From Propionibacteriaceae bacterium (lineage in GTDB: Bacteria; Actinomycetota; Actinomycetes; Propionibacteriales; Propionibacteriaceae), in the NCBI GenBank assembly GCA_031255975.1, contig JAIRRM010000065.1, positions 1 through 9,967 of the forward strand: 9,967 nucleotides of DNA. The letters run 5' to 3'. A model generated the notes under the pieces. That model was not told the DNA's origin. It searched no databases and was given only the letters and a program-made list of their open reading frames with translations. Numbering within the stretch: the first letter of the stretch is position 1; each line of letters starts with the position of its first letter. Below are positions 1-7,297 of this stretch, one piece after another. The position numbers and the translations under genes were made by a program.

Positions 1-1476
1 CCCACCCCCACCCCCACCAGTACCAGTGGCTTGGATGATTACGGGTGCCCGATCACGCCAACCACGCCGTCACCCGATGGGGCAGACGGCATCGGAGATC
101 CGTACCTGCCCACCGCCGGCGGCACTGGATATGATGTGCGGCACTACCAGATCGCGCTCACCATTGATCCGGAAACCGGGGCCATCGCCGGAACCACCAC
201 GGTTACGCTGAGCACCTTGACGCCCGTTTCTCAAATCCACCTCGATCTCATTCCACGGGTGAGCGATGTGCGAGTTGATGACAGCGCGGCGTCCTCGTAC
301 ATTCAGAGCACCAGTGGGGATCTCATGATCGATGTGCGTGATGATGCCCGCGGTCTGCCTCGTGCGAGAGGTGAGACGTTGCGGATTACCGTCACATATG
401 CTGGCATGCTCGATCCGGAAGACCCGATGCAGGCTGGCAGCGTATACCGACTCGAAAACGAATGGTTGCTGGCGGAGGAACCCCAGGGGGCGTTGTTGTG
501 GTTCCCGGTGAACGACCATCCGCGCGACCCAGCTACCTACCACATAAGCGTTACGGTGCCTGCGGGCGTGGAGGCCATCAGCGCGGGGGTGCTGGAGAGT
601 GAAGGCCCTAGTGGTGCCGGCGGCGGCCAGCATGAGTGGGTGTGGAGCATCGATTCGGCGACGGTGTCGTATGCGGTGCCGCTAGCCATCGGGCAATACC
701 GGCTTGACCGCAGCACGGAGAGCATCGGCGGGCGGGACGTGCAGTATCTTTCGGCGGTCACCGAGCGCGTATCCAGCATTGCTCCCATGAGCACCAACAC
801 AGCGTTGAAATGGCTGCGCGAGACAACCATCTCGGAAGCCTTATATCTGGTCGAAGTCCTCGGTGAATACCCCGCGAGTGCGCTGGGCGGCATCATCCCG
901 CCGCAGCAAACCGACTGGGGAGCGCTGGAAACCTGGGGCCGTCCCGTGTACGACCCGAGTGTGGCCCGGTATCAGGGGCAGGGTTACGACATGTCGTACA
1001 TCGTGCGACACGAACAAGCGCATTTCTGGTTTGGCGATACGGTGACGCTATGCGAATGGAACGACATCGTCATCAACGAGGGGTTGGCGGACTATTTCGA
1101 TGGTTATCTCGGCCCTGGCACCACCCGGGCCAGCGCCGACGAGTATTTCCGGAGCGTGTATGCCAGCCTGAGCCGTGCCTCCGCCTTCTGGGAGCAGATC
1201 ATCTCCGACCCTGGCCCTACACAGGATCTCATCTTTTCCGATCAGGTGTATACCCGCGGCGGAATGGCGATGCATGCCACTCGGGTACTGATGGGCGATG
1301 AGGCGTTTTTCCGCTTCCTGCGCGACTGGGTGGCTAACCCCGGTCCACGCAGCCTGGAGCAGTGGCGCGAGATGGCGCAGCAGTACACCCCGGTTGATCT
1401 TTCAGCCGCCCACCGGGCCTGGTTCGACGTGGGCGAGATGCCCGCGGCGACCTCCGAGAACGGCTACCCAACCTGA
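1..1476 (+). CDS. M1-family zinc metallopeptidase, 5' end missing
   Basis: This is the C-terminal 491 residues of a probably exported aminopeptidase-type metalloprotease; frame 1 is open to the window edge. The first visible residues form a Pro/Thr/Ser linker (PTPTPTSTSG), as often follows a lipoprotein or secretion signal, but no signal peptide is in view. The M1 zinc site is complete: HEQAH at 337-341, then 18 residues to Glu360 in the NEGLADYF segment. Tyr417 in VYTRGG fits the transition-state tyrosine. The exopeptidase motif GAMEN reads GALET (307-311). An N-terminal beta-rich domain (about 35-240) precedes the catalytic domain. The protein ends soon after that domain, so it is the short M1 form without the large C-terminal ERAP1-like domain. 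It converges on zur with 23 bp between them. A TTG at 31 is an internal codon, not the likely start. Family assignment is firm; the substrate is unknown. Confidence 0.9.
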   Translation, partial: PTPTPTSTSGLDDYGCPITPTTPSPDGADGIGDPYLPTAGGTGYDVRHYQIALTIDPETGAIAGTTTVTLSTLTPVSQIHLDLIPRVSDVRVDDSAASSYIQSTSGDLMIDVRDDARGLPRARGETLRITVTYAGMLDPEDPMQAGSVYRLENEWLLAEEPQGALLWFPVNDHPRDPATYHISVTVPAGVEAISAGVLESEGPSGAGGGQHEWVWSIDSATVSYAVPLAIGQYRLDRSTESIGGRDVQYLSAVTERVSSIAPMSTNTALKWLRETTISEALYLVEVLGEYPASALGGIIPPQQTDWGALETWGRPVYDPSVARYQGQGYDMSYIVRHEQAHFWFGDTVTLCEWNDIVINEGLADYFDGYLGPGTTRASADEYFRSVYASLSRASAFWEQIISDPGPTQDLIFSDQVYTRGGMAMHATRVLMGDEAFFRFLRDWVANPGPRSLEQWREMAQQYTPVDLSAAHRAWFDVGEMPAATSENGYPT

Positions 1477-1487
1477 TCGTGGCAAAT

Positions 1488-1518
1488 CGGTGCCGCAATT
1501 CATCTGGTCGCCGCACCG
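1488..1518. terminator. Possible bidirectional hairpin between convergent genes
   Basis: CGGTGC (1488-1493) and GCACCG (1513-1518) can pair across a 19-nt loop, with two further pairs inside after a mismatch. The hairpin spans the end of the gap after the peptidase gene and the last codons of zur. There is no T-run on either side, so termination is only inferred from its place between two convergent genes. Confidence 0.25.
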
Positions 1519-1907
1519 CACTTTGCGCAGAAGCCGTAGATCTCTACGGTGTGCCCAATGAGTTGATAACCGTGCTGTTCGGCGGTGGCTGCTGCCCATC
1601 GCTCCACCGGTTCGGCGGTGATTTCCTTGGTAGCACCGCACCCGCGACAGATGATGTGGTGGTGGTGCGCGGTGGAGCAGTGCCGATATGCCATCTCACC
1701 GGAGTCGGTACGTACCGTATCGGCTTGTCCATTTACCGCCAACGCTTGCAGGTTGCGATAGACGGTCGCTAGACCGAGCCGTCCGCCCAACTGGGTGTGC
1801 AGTTGCTGGGCGGTGACAAACTCGCGGCAGGCTTCAAGCGCCGTTTTCACGAGTTGACGGCCTTTGCTGTTGCGAGTGGTTGCCGTGTTCGGTGATTCAG
1901 TGCTCAT
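1500..1907 (-). CDS. zur: Zinc uptake regulator Zur (Fur family)
   Basis: This 135-residue protein is a Fur-family repressor that binds DNA when zinc-loaded. An N-terminal winged helix contains the recognition segment ATVYRNL (47-53). A C-terminal dimerisation domain follows, with a YRHC segment, four consecutive histidines (81-84) and two CxxC pairs (87/90 and 127/130). As I recall the M. tuberculosis FurB structure, its ligands are Asp62/Cys76/His81/His83, Cys86/89/126/129 and His80/His82/Glu101/His118. Each has a counterpart here one position later: D63, C77, H82, H84, C87, C90, C127, C130, H81, H83, E102, H119. That supports Zur over Fur, PerR or Nur. I chose ATG 1907 because GGAG at 1917-1920 lies 9 nt upstream; ATG 1922 has no such site. 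The gene is last in the znu operon and overlaps the end of znuB by 11 nt, so zinc import and its repressor are probably co-expressed and self-regulated. Confidence 0.93.
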   Translation of the reverse strand: MSTESPNTATTRNSKGRQLVKTALEACREFVTAQQLHTQLGGRLGLATVYRNLQALAVNGQADTVRTDSGEMAYRHCSTAHHHHIICRGCGATKEITAEPVERWAAATAEQHGYQLIGHTVEIYGFCAKCGAATR

Positions 1908-2907
1908 CCCAGTGATCTCCATGTGGTGCGTGGCGATGCCCGTGTAGCAGGTAATCTACGTGGTCTCCATGCAGTACGGCGGTGGTACCGGGCATACCCT
2001 CTAGTGTTTCCGGCGGGTGCGTGGCATCCGCCTCGGCAGGTATATGTGGCGTGAAAGTGGGTAGCTCTGGTTCTTCGGCGGGGGGTCGGTGCCGGTGCCG
2101 GATGGCTCCACCCAGCGCCGCGGTGAGGACGAACACCGCCACGGCCAATACCACGATGGTGGCTCCACTGGGGGTATCCAACGCCACCGAGCCGAGGGTG
2201 CCGAACGCCGCCACGGCCACCCCGATGCCGAGCGCCGTCAGTAGCGTGGCTCGGAACCCGGTGGCGATATTGGAAGCCGCCGCCACCGGCACCACCATCA
2301 AGGCGCTCACCAGCAACACTCCGACGGTACGCATTGAGGCGCTGACGGTGATCGCCGCCAAAGCGACGATCAGCATGTTCAGGGCACGTACCGGCAACCC
2401 TTGGGTACGGGCGTACTCCTCGTCCGCGCATACGCTGAAAAGCTGCGGGGCCAGCAGCAGGGTCAAAGCGACCCCGGTGACGCAGAGCACCGCCAGCACC
2501 AGCACATCCGAACCGCTCACCGTGGTGAGTGAGCCGAAAAGGTACTGTGACAACGCCGCGGTGCCACGGTTGGCCACCCCAGCGAGCAGGATGCCAAGCG
2601 CCAGTCCGCCGTAGAACAGGATGGCCAGCCCAGTGTCGCCGGGTGCTTTGCCGGTGCCACGTAACGCCTCTATGGCAACAGCCCCGAGCACGCACACCGC
2701 CACGGCTACCGGGAATGGTGTCCAGCCGGTCACCAGCGCCAACCCAACTCCAGCGATGGCGACGTGGCCCAGACCGTCGCCCAGTAGCGAAAGACGACGT
2801 TGCACCACATACATGCCGACGGCGGGTGCCAGCAACCCGGAGAGCACGGCGGCGATGAGCGCACGTTGCATGAATGGGTAGGCCAGGACGTCCAGGATGT
2901 CAGGCAT
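1897..2907 (-). CDS. znuB: Zinc ABC transporter permease ZnuB with His-rich C-terminal tail
   Basis: This 336-residue protein is the membrane subunit of a zinc (possibly Zn/Mn) importer of the ABC-3 family. Residues 14 to about 269 are strongly hydrophobic with some eight membrane segments. Family features include QRRLSLLGDGLGHVAIAGVG (36-55) and the S-ALMVVPVAAASN segment (201-213). From residue 270 a 67-residue polar tail follows, with 12 histidines (271, 273, 288, 297, 313, 316, 322, 324, 326, 329, 332, 336), densest in the last 26 residues. Typical ZnuB proteins stop near the last membrane segment, so the tail is an add-on, presumably binding metal at the membrane. Start ATG 2907 is set by GGGAGG at 2913-2918, 5 nt upstream. 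It overlaps znuC by 8 nt and zur by 11 nt. Zinc as substrate is inferred mainly from the linked zur gene. Confidence 0.93.
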   Translation of the reverse strand: MPDILDVLAYPFMQRALIAAVLSGLLAPAVGMYVVQRRLSLLGDGLGHVAIAGVGLALVTGWTPFPVAVAVCVLGAVAIEALRGTGKAPGDTGLAILFYGGLALGILLAGVANRGTAALSQYLFGSLTTVSGSDVLVLAVLCVTGVALTLLLAPQLFSVCADEEYARTQGLPVRALNMLIVALAAITVSASMRTVGVLLVSALMVVPVAAASNIATGFRATLLTALGIGVAVAAFGTLGSVALDTPSGATIVVLAVAVFVLTAALGGAIRHRHRPPAEEPELPTFTPHIPAEADATHPPETLEGMPGTTAVLHGDHVDYLLHGHRHAPHGDHWDEH

Positions 2908-3586
2908 AGGTACCTCCCGCCAACTGGCCCGAATAGATGACGTTGCCTTCGCGCAACACCACCGAGCGGTCGAGCAGTGGCTTCATGGGGCCGAGTTCGT
3001 GTAGCACCATGCAGATGGTGAGCCCGGCAGCTTTCAGTTCGGCGAGAATCGCCGCCAGAGCCTCCTGGGAGCGCATGTCCAGCCCGGCCAGCGGCTCATC
3101 CAACAGCAGCAGTTCCGGTTCTCCGGCCAGGGCACGGGCGATCACGGCACGTTGTCGTTGCCCCCCGGAAAGCTCTGTCAGTTCACGGTTGGCGAGATCA
3201 CTCATGCGTACCACCTGCAAAGCCTTGGTCACTGCCGCCTTATCGGCTAAGTTTTGCAGCCGTAGCACCCCGCGCCGGGCGAGCCGCCCAGAGCGCACCA
3301 TCTCGATTACGGTGGCTTTCAACACCTGTAGCTGGCTGTGCTGCGGCACGTAACCGATCCGGCTCCACTCGTGAAACCGCGTTGGCGGCGTATCAAATAG
3401 TTTGACCTCACCTGCGACATGGGGTATCAGCCCGAGCGCAGCTCGAAGCAGCGTGGTTTTGCCAGAGCCGTTGGCACCGAGCAGGGCGACGGTCTCCCCG
3501 CGAGACACCGTGAGATCAACACCGTGTAGCACCTCGGTGGCTCCGAGTGTCACCTTGAGGCCAGATACACTCAACGGATTTACCAT
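2900..3586 (-). CDS. znuC: Zinc ABC transporter ATP-binding protein ZnuC
   Basis: This 228-residue ATPase powers the importer from the cytoplasmic face, working as a dimer on ZnuB. All ABC motifs are intact: Walker A GANGSGKT (37-44), Q-loop Gln82 in YVPQ, signature LSGGQ (139-143), Walker B LLLLDEP (159-165), D-loop GLD (168-170) and switch His196. Length is usual for the metal-uptake subfamily. I chose ATG 3586 over TTG 3592, two codons earlier. Neither start has a recognisable Shine-Dalgarno, but ATG 3586 overlaps the TAA stop of znuA by 7 nt, so it is likely translated by coupling to znuA. It overlaps znuB downstream by 8 nt. Sequence alone cannot separate zinc from manganese specificity in this subunit; the operon context points to zinc. 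Confidence 0.93.
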   Translation of the reverse strand: MVNPLSVSGLKVTLGATEVLHGVDLTVSRGETVALLGANGSGKTTLLRAALGLIPHVAGEVKLFDTPPTRFHEWSRIGYVPQHSQLQVLKATVIEMVRSGRLARRGVLRLQNLADKAAVTKALQVVRMSDLANRELTELSGGQRQRAVIARALAGEPELLLLDEPLAGLDMRSQEALAAILAELKAAGLTICMVLHELGPMKPLLDRSVVLREGNVIYSGQLAGGTYA

Positions 3587-4545
3587 GTGCAACCGTTCGC
3601 CAGTCGCAGTGCGTCCATATTCGCATACATGACTTCCAGGTAGTCCTTGCCTGGAGAGGTGTCGCTGATGGCCTCTATCGGGTCCAGTACCGCGACCTGT
3701 AGCCCCAAGTCGGCGGCTAGCATGTCCACGGCGTCCCGGCTCACCAGAGGCTCGAAAAAGATGGTGGTGATGCCGTATTCCCTGGCCAGTTCAGAGATCT
3801 CGGCGAGGTGGGCCGGGGTGGGTTCGTCCTCCGGATCAAGACCTGCGACGGCCAACTGGGTGAGGCTGTAGGCGTTGGCCAAGTAGCGGAACGCATCATG
3901 CGAGGTGAGGAACTCGCGACGTTCGCAGTTTGTCGTCGCCTGGAGAAAAGCCGCGTCGAGATCTCCCAGCGCGTCCGCCAAAGTGTTGGCTGCCTGCCCG
4001 ATGGTGGTGGCGTTTGCCGGCAGCAGTTCCACCATCCGGTCGGCGAGCACGTTGGTGAAAACTCCCATGTTGGCGGGGTTGAGCCAGGTGTGCGGATCAA
4101 TCGGGGTGCCGGGAGCGTACTGGTAGCCGTCGCCGTCTCCCTCGTGGTCTGGATTGTCGGCTGCTGGTAGTGCGGCCACCAGGGTGGCGGTGTCTACTAC
4201 ACGCGACATGTCGGCGTCCTTCAGTGCCGCATCGATGGCGGGGGAGATGCCGCTTTGATAAAACACCAGGTCAGCGGAGTGCAACAGTGCCAACTGCGAC
4301 GCGGTGAGTTCGAAATCGTGGGGTTCCACTCCCGGCGGCACCAGCACCTGTATCTCGGCCAGCGGCCCGGCGACCCGTGAGGCGATGAACTCCAGTGGAT
4401 ACATTCCAACTACGATGACCGGCTTTGGGAGGGATGGAGGTGGGGTGACACATCCGGTGAAAAAGCTGAGTAGGGCCAACGCGGCTACGGCTAAACGGGC
4501 GCGGTGACGGGAGGCGATACCCCGGCCACGACATGCAACAAACAC
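3580..4545 (-). CDS. znuA: Zinc-binding lipoprotein ZnuA (ABC transporter receptor)
   Basis: This is the extracytoplasmic receptor that captures Zn(II) and delivers it to ZnuB. From GTG 4545 it has 321 residues: a basic n-region (RHRAR), a hydrophobic stretch (LAVAALALLSFF) and a lipobox ending FTG-Cys32, so it should be lipid-anchored. Cluster A-I ligand candidates are His76 (EPHDFE), His152 (DPHTWLNP) and His216 (TSHDAF), with Asp288 or a nearby acid as the fourth. The loop near 134-143 (DHEGDGDGYQ) is acidic rather than His-rich. Cys207 and Cys319 could form a disulfide. The start is uncertain. ATG 4554 adds three residues but has no Shine-Dalgarno and lies inside the Zur-box-like palindrome; GATAAT sits 7 nt before GTG 4545, fitting a leaderless message. 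It is the first gene of the operon and overlaps znuC. Confidence 0.9.
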   Translation of the reverse strand: MFVACRGRGIASRHRARLAVAALALLSFFTGCVTPPPSLPKPVIVVGMYPLEFIASRVAGPLAEIQVLVPPGVEPHDFELTASQLALLHSADLVFYQSGISPAIDAALKDADMSRVVDTATLVAALPAADNPDHEGDGDGYQYAPGTPIDPHTWLNPANMGVFTNVLADRMVELLPANATTIGQAANTLADALGDLDAAFLQATTNCERREFLTSHDAFRYLANAYSLTQLAVAGLDPEDEPTPAHLAEISELAREYGITTIFFEPLVSRDAVDMLAADLGLQVAVLDPIEAISDTSPGKDYLEVMYANMDALRLANGCTW

Positions 4546-4559
4546 GAGAATCATTATCG
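4545..4559 (-). promoter_or_regulatory. Candidate Zur operator (Zur box)
   Basis: Read on the minus strand this is CGATAATGATTCTCG, a 7-1-7 palindrome matching its own reverse complement at 12 of 14 non-central positions. It contains the GATAATGAT core of Fur/Zur boxes. It lies at the head of the znuACB-zur operon, covers the candidate -10 box and reaches the proposed first base of the message, so bound Zur would block RNA polymerase. It also overlaps ATG 4554. Confidence 0.75.
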
Positions 4560-4581
4560 TTAAAGCGGGAAGACAACGCAA
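4553..4581 (-). promoter_or_regulatory. Candidate znuA operon promoter
   Basis: On the minus strand, TTGCGT (4581-4576) and GATAAT (4558-4553) are separated by 17 bp. The -10 matches TATAAT at five of six positions; the -35 matches only in TTG. Seven bases separate the -10 from GTG 4545, so transcription would start at or next to that codon. The -10 lies inside the Zur box. Confidence 0.55.
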
Positions 4582-4593
4582 TCTGAACGACGC

Positions 4594-4619
4594 CGTGTCG
4601 CCCGGTGCGGGGCGACACG
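4594..4619. repeat. Perfect 10-bp inverted repeat in the znuA-glyS control region
   Basis: CGTGTCGCCC (4594-4603) and GGGCGACACG (4610-4619) are exact reverse complements around a 6-bp centre (GGTGCG). It lies 12 bp beyond the candidate znu -35 and about 45 bp before the candidate glyS -10. There is no T-run after either arm (the plus strand continues into AAAA), so it is not a standard terminator. Neither proposed promoter transcribes it. An operator for an unidentified dimeric regulator is the simplest reading; an RNA hairpin is possible if glyS starts further upstream. Confidence 0.6.
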
Positions 4620-4643
4620 AAAAGCAGCGTAGCCATGGCAGAT

Positions 4644-4671
4644 GCGACACCGCTTCGGTTCCAGTAGCATG
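4644..4671 (+). promoter_or_regulatory. Possible glyS promoter
   Basis: TGCGAC (4644-4649) and TAGCAT (4666-4671) lie 16 bp apart. TAGCAT fits the actinobacterial TANNNT -10 pattern; the -35 is weak. It would give a leader of about 95 nt before ATG 4773, unlike the other first genes here, which look leaderless. Confidence 0.35.
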
Positions 4672-4730
4672 GCCTGATGCTGCGGCGTTCGACTCGCCCA
4701 GCCGCCGATGCCAGCCAGGTACCGGCAACC

Positions 4731-4748
4731 GTCGGCCACGTAGCCGAC
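4731..4748 (+). other. Hairpin in the glyS leader
   Basis: GTCGGC (4731-4736) pairs perfectly with GCCGAC (4743-4748) around the loop CACGTA. It ends 12 nt before the GGTGGA ribosome-binding site and 24 nt before the glyS start. It could shape translation, but no known riboswitch class is recognised. Confidence 0.35.
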
Positions 4749-4772
4749 CGATGTCACTTAGGTGGAACTTCG

Positions 4773-6161
<1,389 letters not shown>

Positions 6162-6173
6162 GCCTGCTGCGGT

Positions 6174-6196
6174 GCCGTCAGATGTTCAGCGACGGC
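6174..6196. terminator. Candidate terminator hairpin after glyS
   Basis: GCCGTC (6174-6179) pairs perfectly with GACGGC (6191-6196) across an 11-nt loop, 12 nt after the glyS stop. No T-run follows on either strand, so it would be a tail-less hairpin of the sort proposed for Actinobacteria. The rest of the 141-bp convergent gap (6162-6302) holds only short weak pairings, such as TGCC-AGA-GGCA near 6247-6257, and no gene that I can support. Confidence 0.4.
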
Positions 6197-6302
6197 GATA
6201 TAGCGCGGCTGGGCAACGCTGACAGGCGAACCCAGGTCGGGGTGTGTGCCAGAGGCAGGTACGTGGGTGAGCACGCGCCGGTTGGCTGCGGCAGTTGGCA
6301 GG

Positions 6303-7214
6303 TTACTTCTGCCAGTCGCGGGCTACGATCACGGGGCAGAGCGCTTCGCGGGTGACGGAGCGTGACACCGAGCCGAGCAGCAACCCGGCGAATCCGCCGA
6401 GGCCGCGCGAACCGACGACCACCAGCGAGGCGTTACGGGAGGCGTCCACCAACGCCACCCGGGCGCTGCCCTGAACCACGCGACGCTCCACGATGAGTTC
6501 CGGATGGGCCTCCTCTAGTGGGGCCACCAGTTCTCGCAGCATCGCGTCTAGGTCTCGGTGGGTCTGTTCTGGGTCGAGGCGCACCATCGCGGAGAAGTCG
6601 CCCAACTCGGGGGCGATATCCCAGGCATACATGGCCACCAGCGGCACTCCTCGGCGTAACGCCTCTGCGGCGGCGATCTCGCTGGCAGCGAGTGAATCCG
6701 GGGCGTCTTGTAGCCCGATGACCACCGGGCCACTATTCAGCGTGTGATCTCCCTCCGGCACCACCATCACCGGGCCTTGGGCGTGAGTGATGAGTTCGGC
6801 GGCGGTGCCGCCGAGCAGCGGCAGTCGCTTCTCGCTGGAGTGGCCACGGGCACCAACCACCACCAGAGCGGCGTCTTTGGACGCGGCAGCGAGCGCTCCA
6901 GCGGGGTCTTCGGCGAGCAACAGCGATGAAACCTCCAACTGCGGATGGGAAGCGATGACCTGCCCCACCACTTCGTCCAACTGGGCTTGTGAACGCGCGG
7001 AACTGGTCTCGATGTAGTTGGGGTCCACCTTAAGGGCGCGAGCGGTGCGACGGTCGGCGGGGTTGAGGTGCGATAGGGCCAGCAATATCACCAGAGCGAG
7101 GCCGCGGCTGGCAGCGAGCGCGGCGGCGTAGGTGAGCGCGCCAATGGCACCGGGGGAGTTGTCATAACCGACGACGATGCGACCAGCGGTATGGGAAGAA
7201 GCTGTTTCACTCAT
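6303..7214 (-). CDS. Universal stress protein with two Usp domains
   Basis: This 303-residue cytoplasmic protein is a tandem UspA-type protein, the layout common in Actinobacteria. Domain 1 spans about 11-153 and domain 2 about 162-298. Each starts with a beta-strand and acidic residue (IVVGYDNS; VVIGLQDA) and ends with a nucleotide-loop region. Domain 2 has the standard ATP motif G-2x-G-9x-G-S (G268SRG...GS, 268-282). Domain 1 has G121ARG but its next GGT comes one residue late, so ATP binding there is less sure. The exact role is unknown; such proteins are linked to stress, hypoxia or dormancy. ATG 7214 has no Shine-Dalgarno, but TAGAAT lies 6 nt upstream, fitting a leaderless message. It is divergent from the dus gene across 83 bp. 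Confidence 0.93.
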   Translation of the reverse strand: MSETASSHTAGRIVVGYDNSPGAIGALTYAAALAASRGLALVILLALSHLNPADRRTARALKVDPNYIETSSARSQAQLDEVVGQVIASHPQLEVSSLLLAEDPAGALAAASKDAALVVVGARGHSSEKRLPLLGGTAAELITHAQGPVMVVPEGDHTLNSGPVVIGLQDAPDSLAASEIAAAEALRRGVPLVAMYAWDIAPELGDFSAMVRLDPEQTHRDLDAMLRELVAPLEEAHPELIVERRVVQGSARVALVDASRNASLVVVGSRGLGGFAGLLLGSVSRSVTREALCPVIVARDWQK

Positions 7215-7220
7215 ATTTTC

Positions 7221-7226
7221 ATTCTA
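7221..7226 (-). promoter_or_regulatory. -10 box of the usp gene (leaderless type)
   Basis: On the minus strand TAGAAT (five of six matches to TATAAT) is separated by 6 nt from ATG 7214, the spacing expected when transcription begins at the start codon. No convincing -35 box and no ribosome-binding site are seen. Confidence 0.55.
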
Positions 7227-7284
7227 CTCACGGTCGTTGGCGGTGGGGCGGGGAGGCTGCTGCTCAGTGTTTCGAGGGAATGGG

Positions 7285-7290
7285 TAGACT
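7285..7290 (+). promoter_or_regulatory. -10 box of the dus gene (leaderless type)
   Basis: TAGACT is followed by 7 nt and then GTG 7298. A TG lies at 7281-7282, three bases ahead of the box. The same TAGACT hexamer precedes dnaG. No clear -35 is visible. Confidence 0.55.
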
Positions 7291-7297
7291 TCCGCGG

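Noticed and set aside
1..18. CCCACC tandem repeat at the left edge.
   Set aside because: It lies in the open peptidase frame and simply encodes the Pro-Thr linker; too short to call a repeat element.
70..633. Long antisense open frame under the peptidase gene (187 codons, minus strand).
   Set aside because: It shows no recognisable domain and lies opposite a clear M1 protein; high GC gives many such shadow frames, as also seen opposite znuB, glyS and dgt.
4554..4728. N-terminal extension of znuA to ATG 4728.
   Set aside because: It would put 58 non-signal-like residues before the lipoprotein signal and run through the operator and the palindrome.
6162..6302. A small gene in the glyS-usp gap (a 92-codon minus frame covers 5996-6274).
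   Set aside because: It lies mostly opposite the glyS 3' end, lacks a ribosome-binding site and has no recognisable domain.
7208..7226. AT-rich TGAAAAT stretch at the usp start as a second Zur box.
   Set aside because: The two halves are not symmetric and lack the GATAATGAT core; the richness in A/T is explained by the -10 box.
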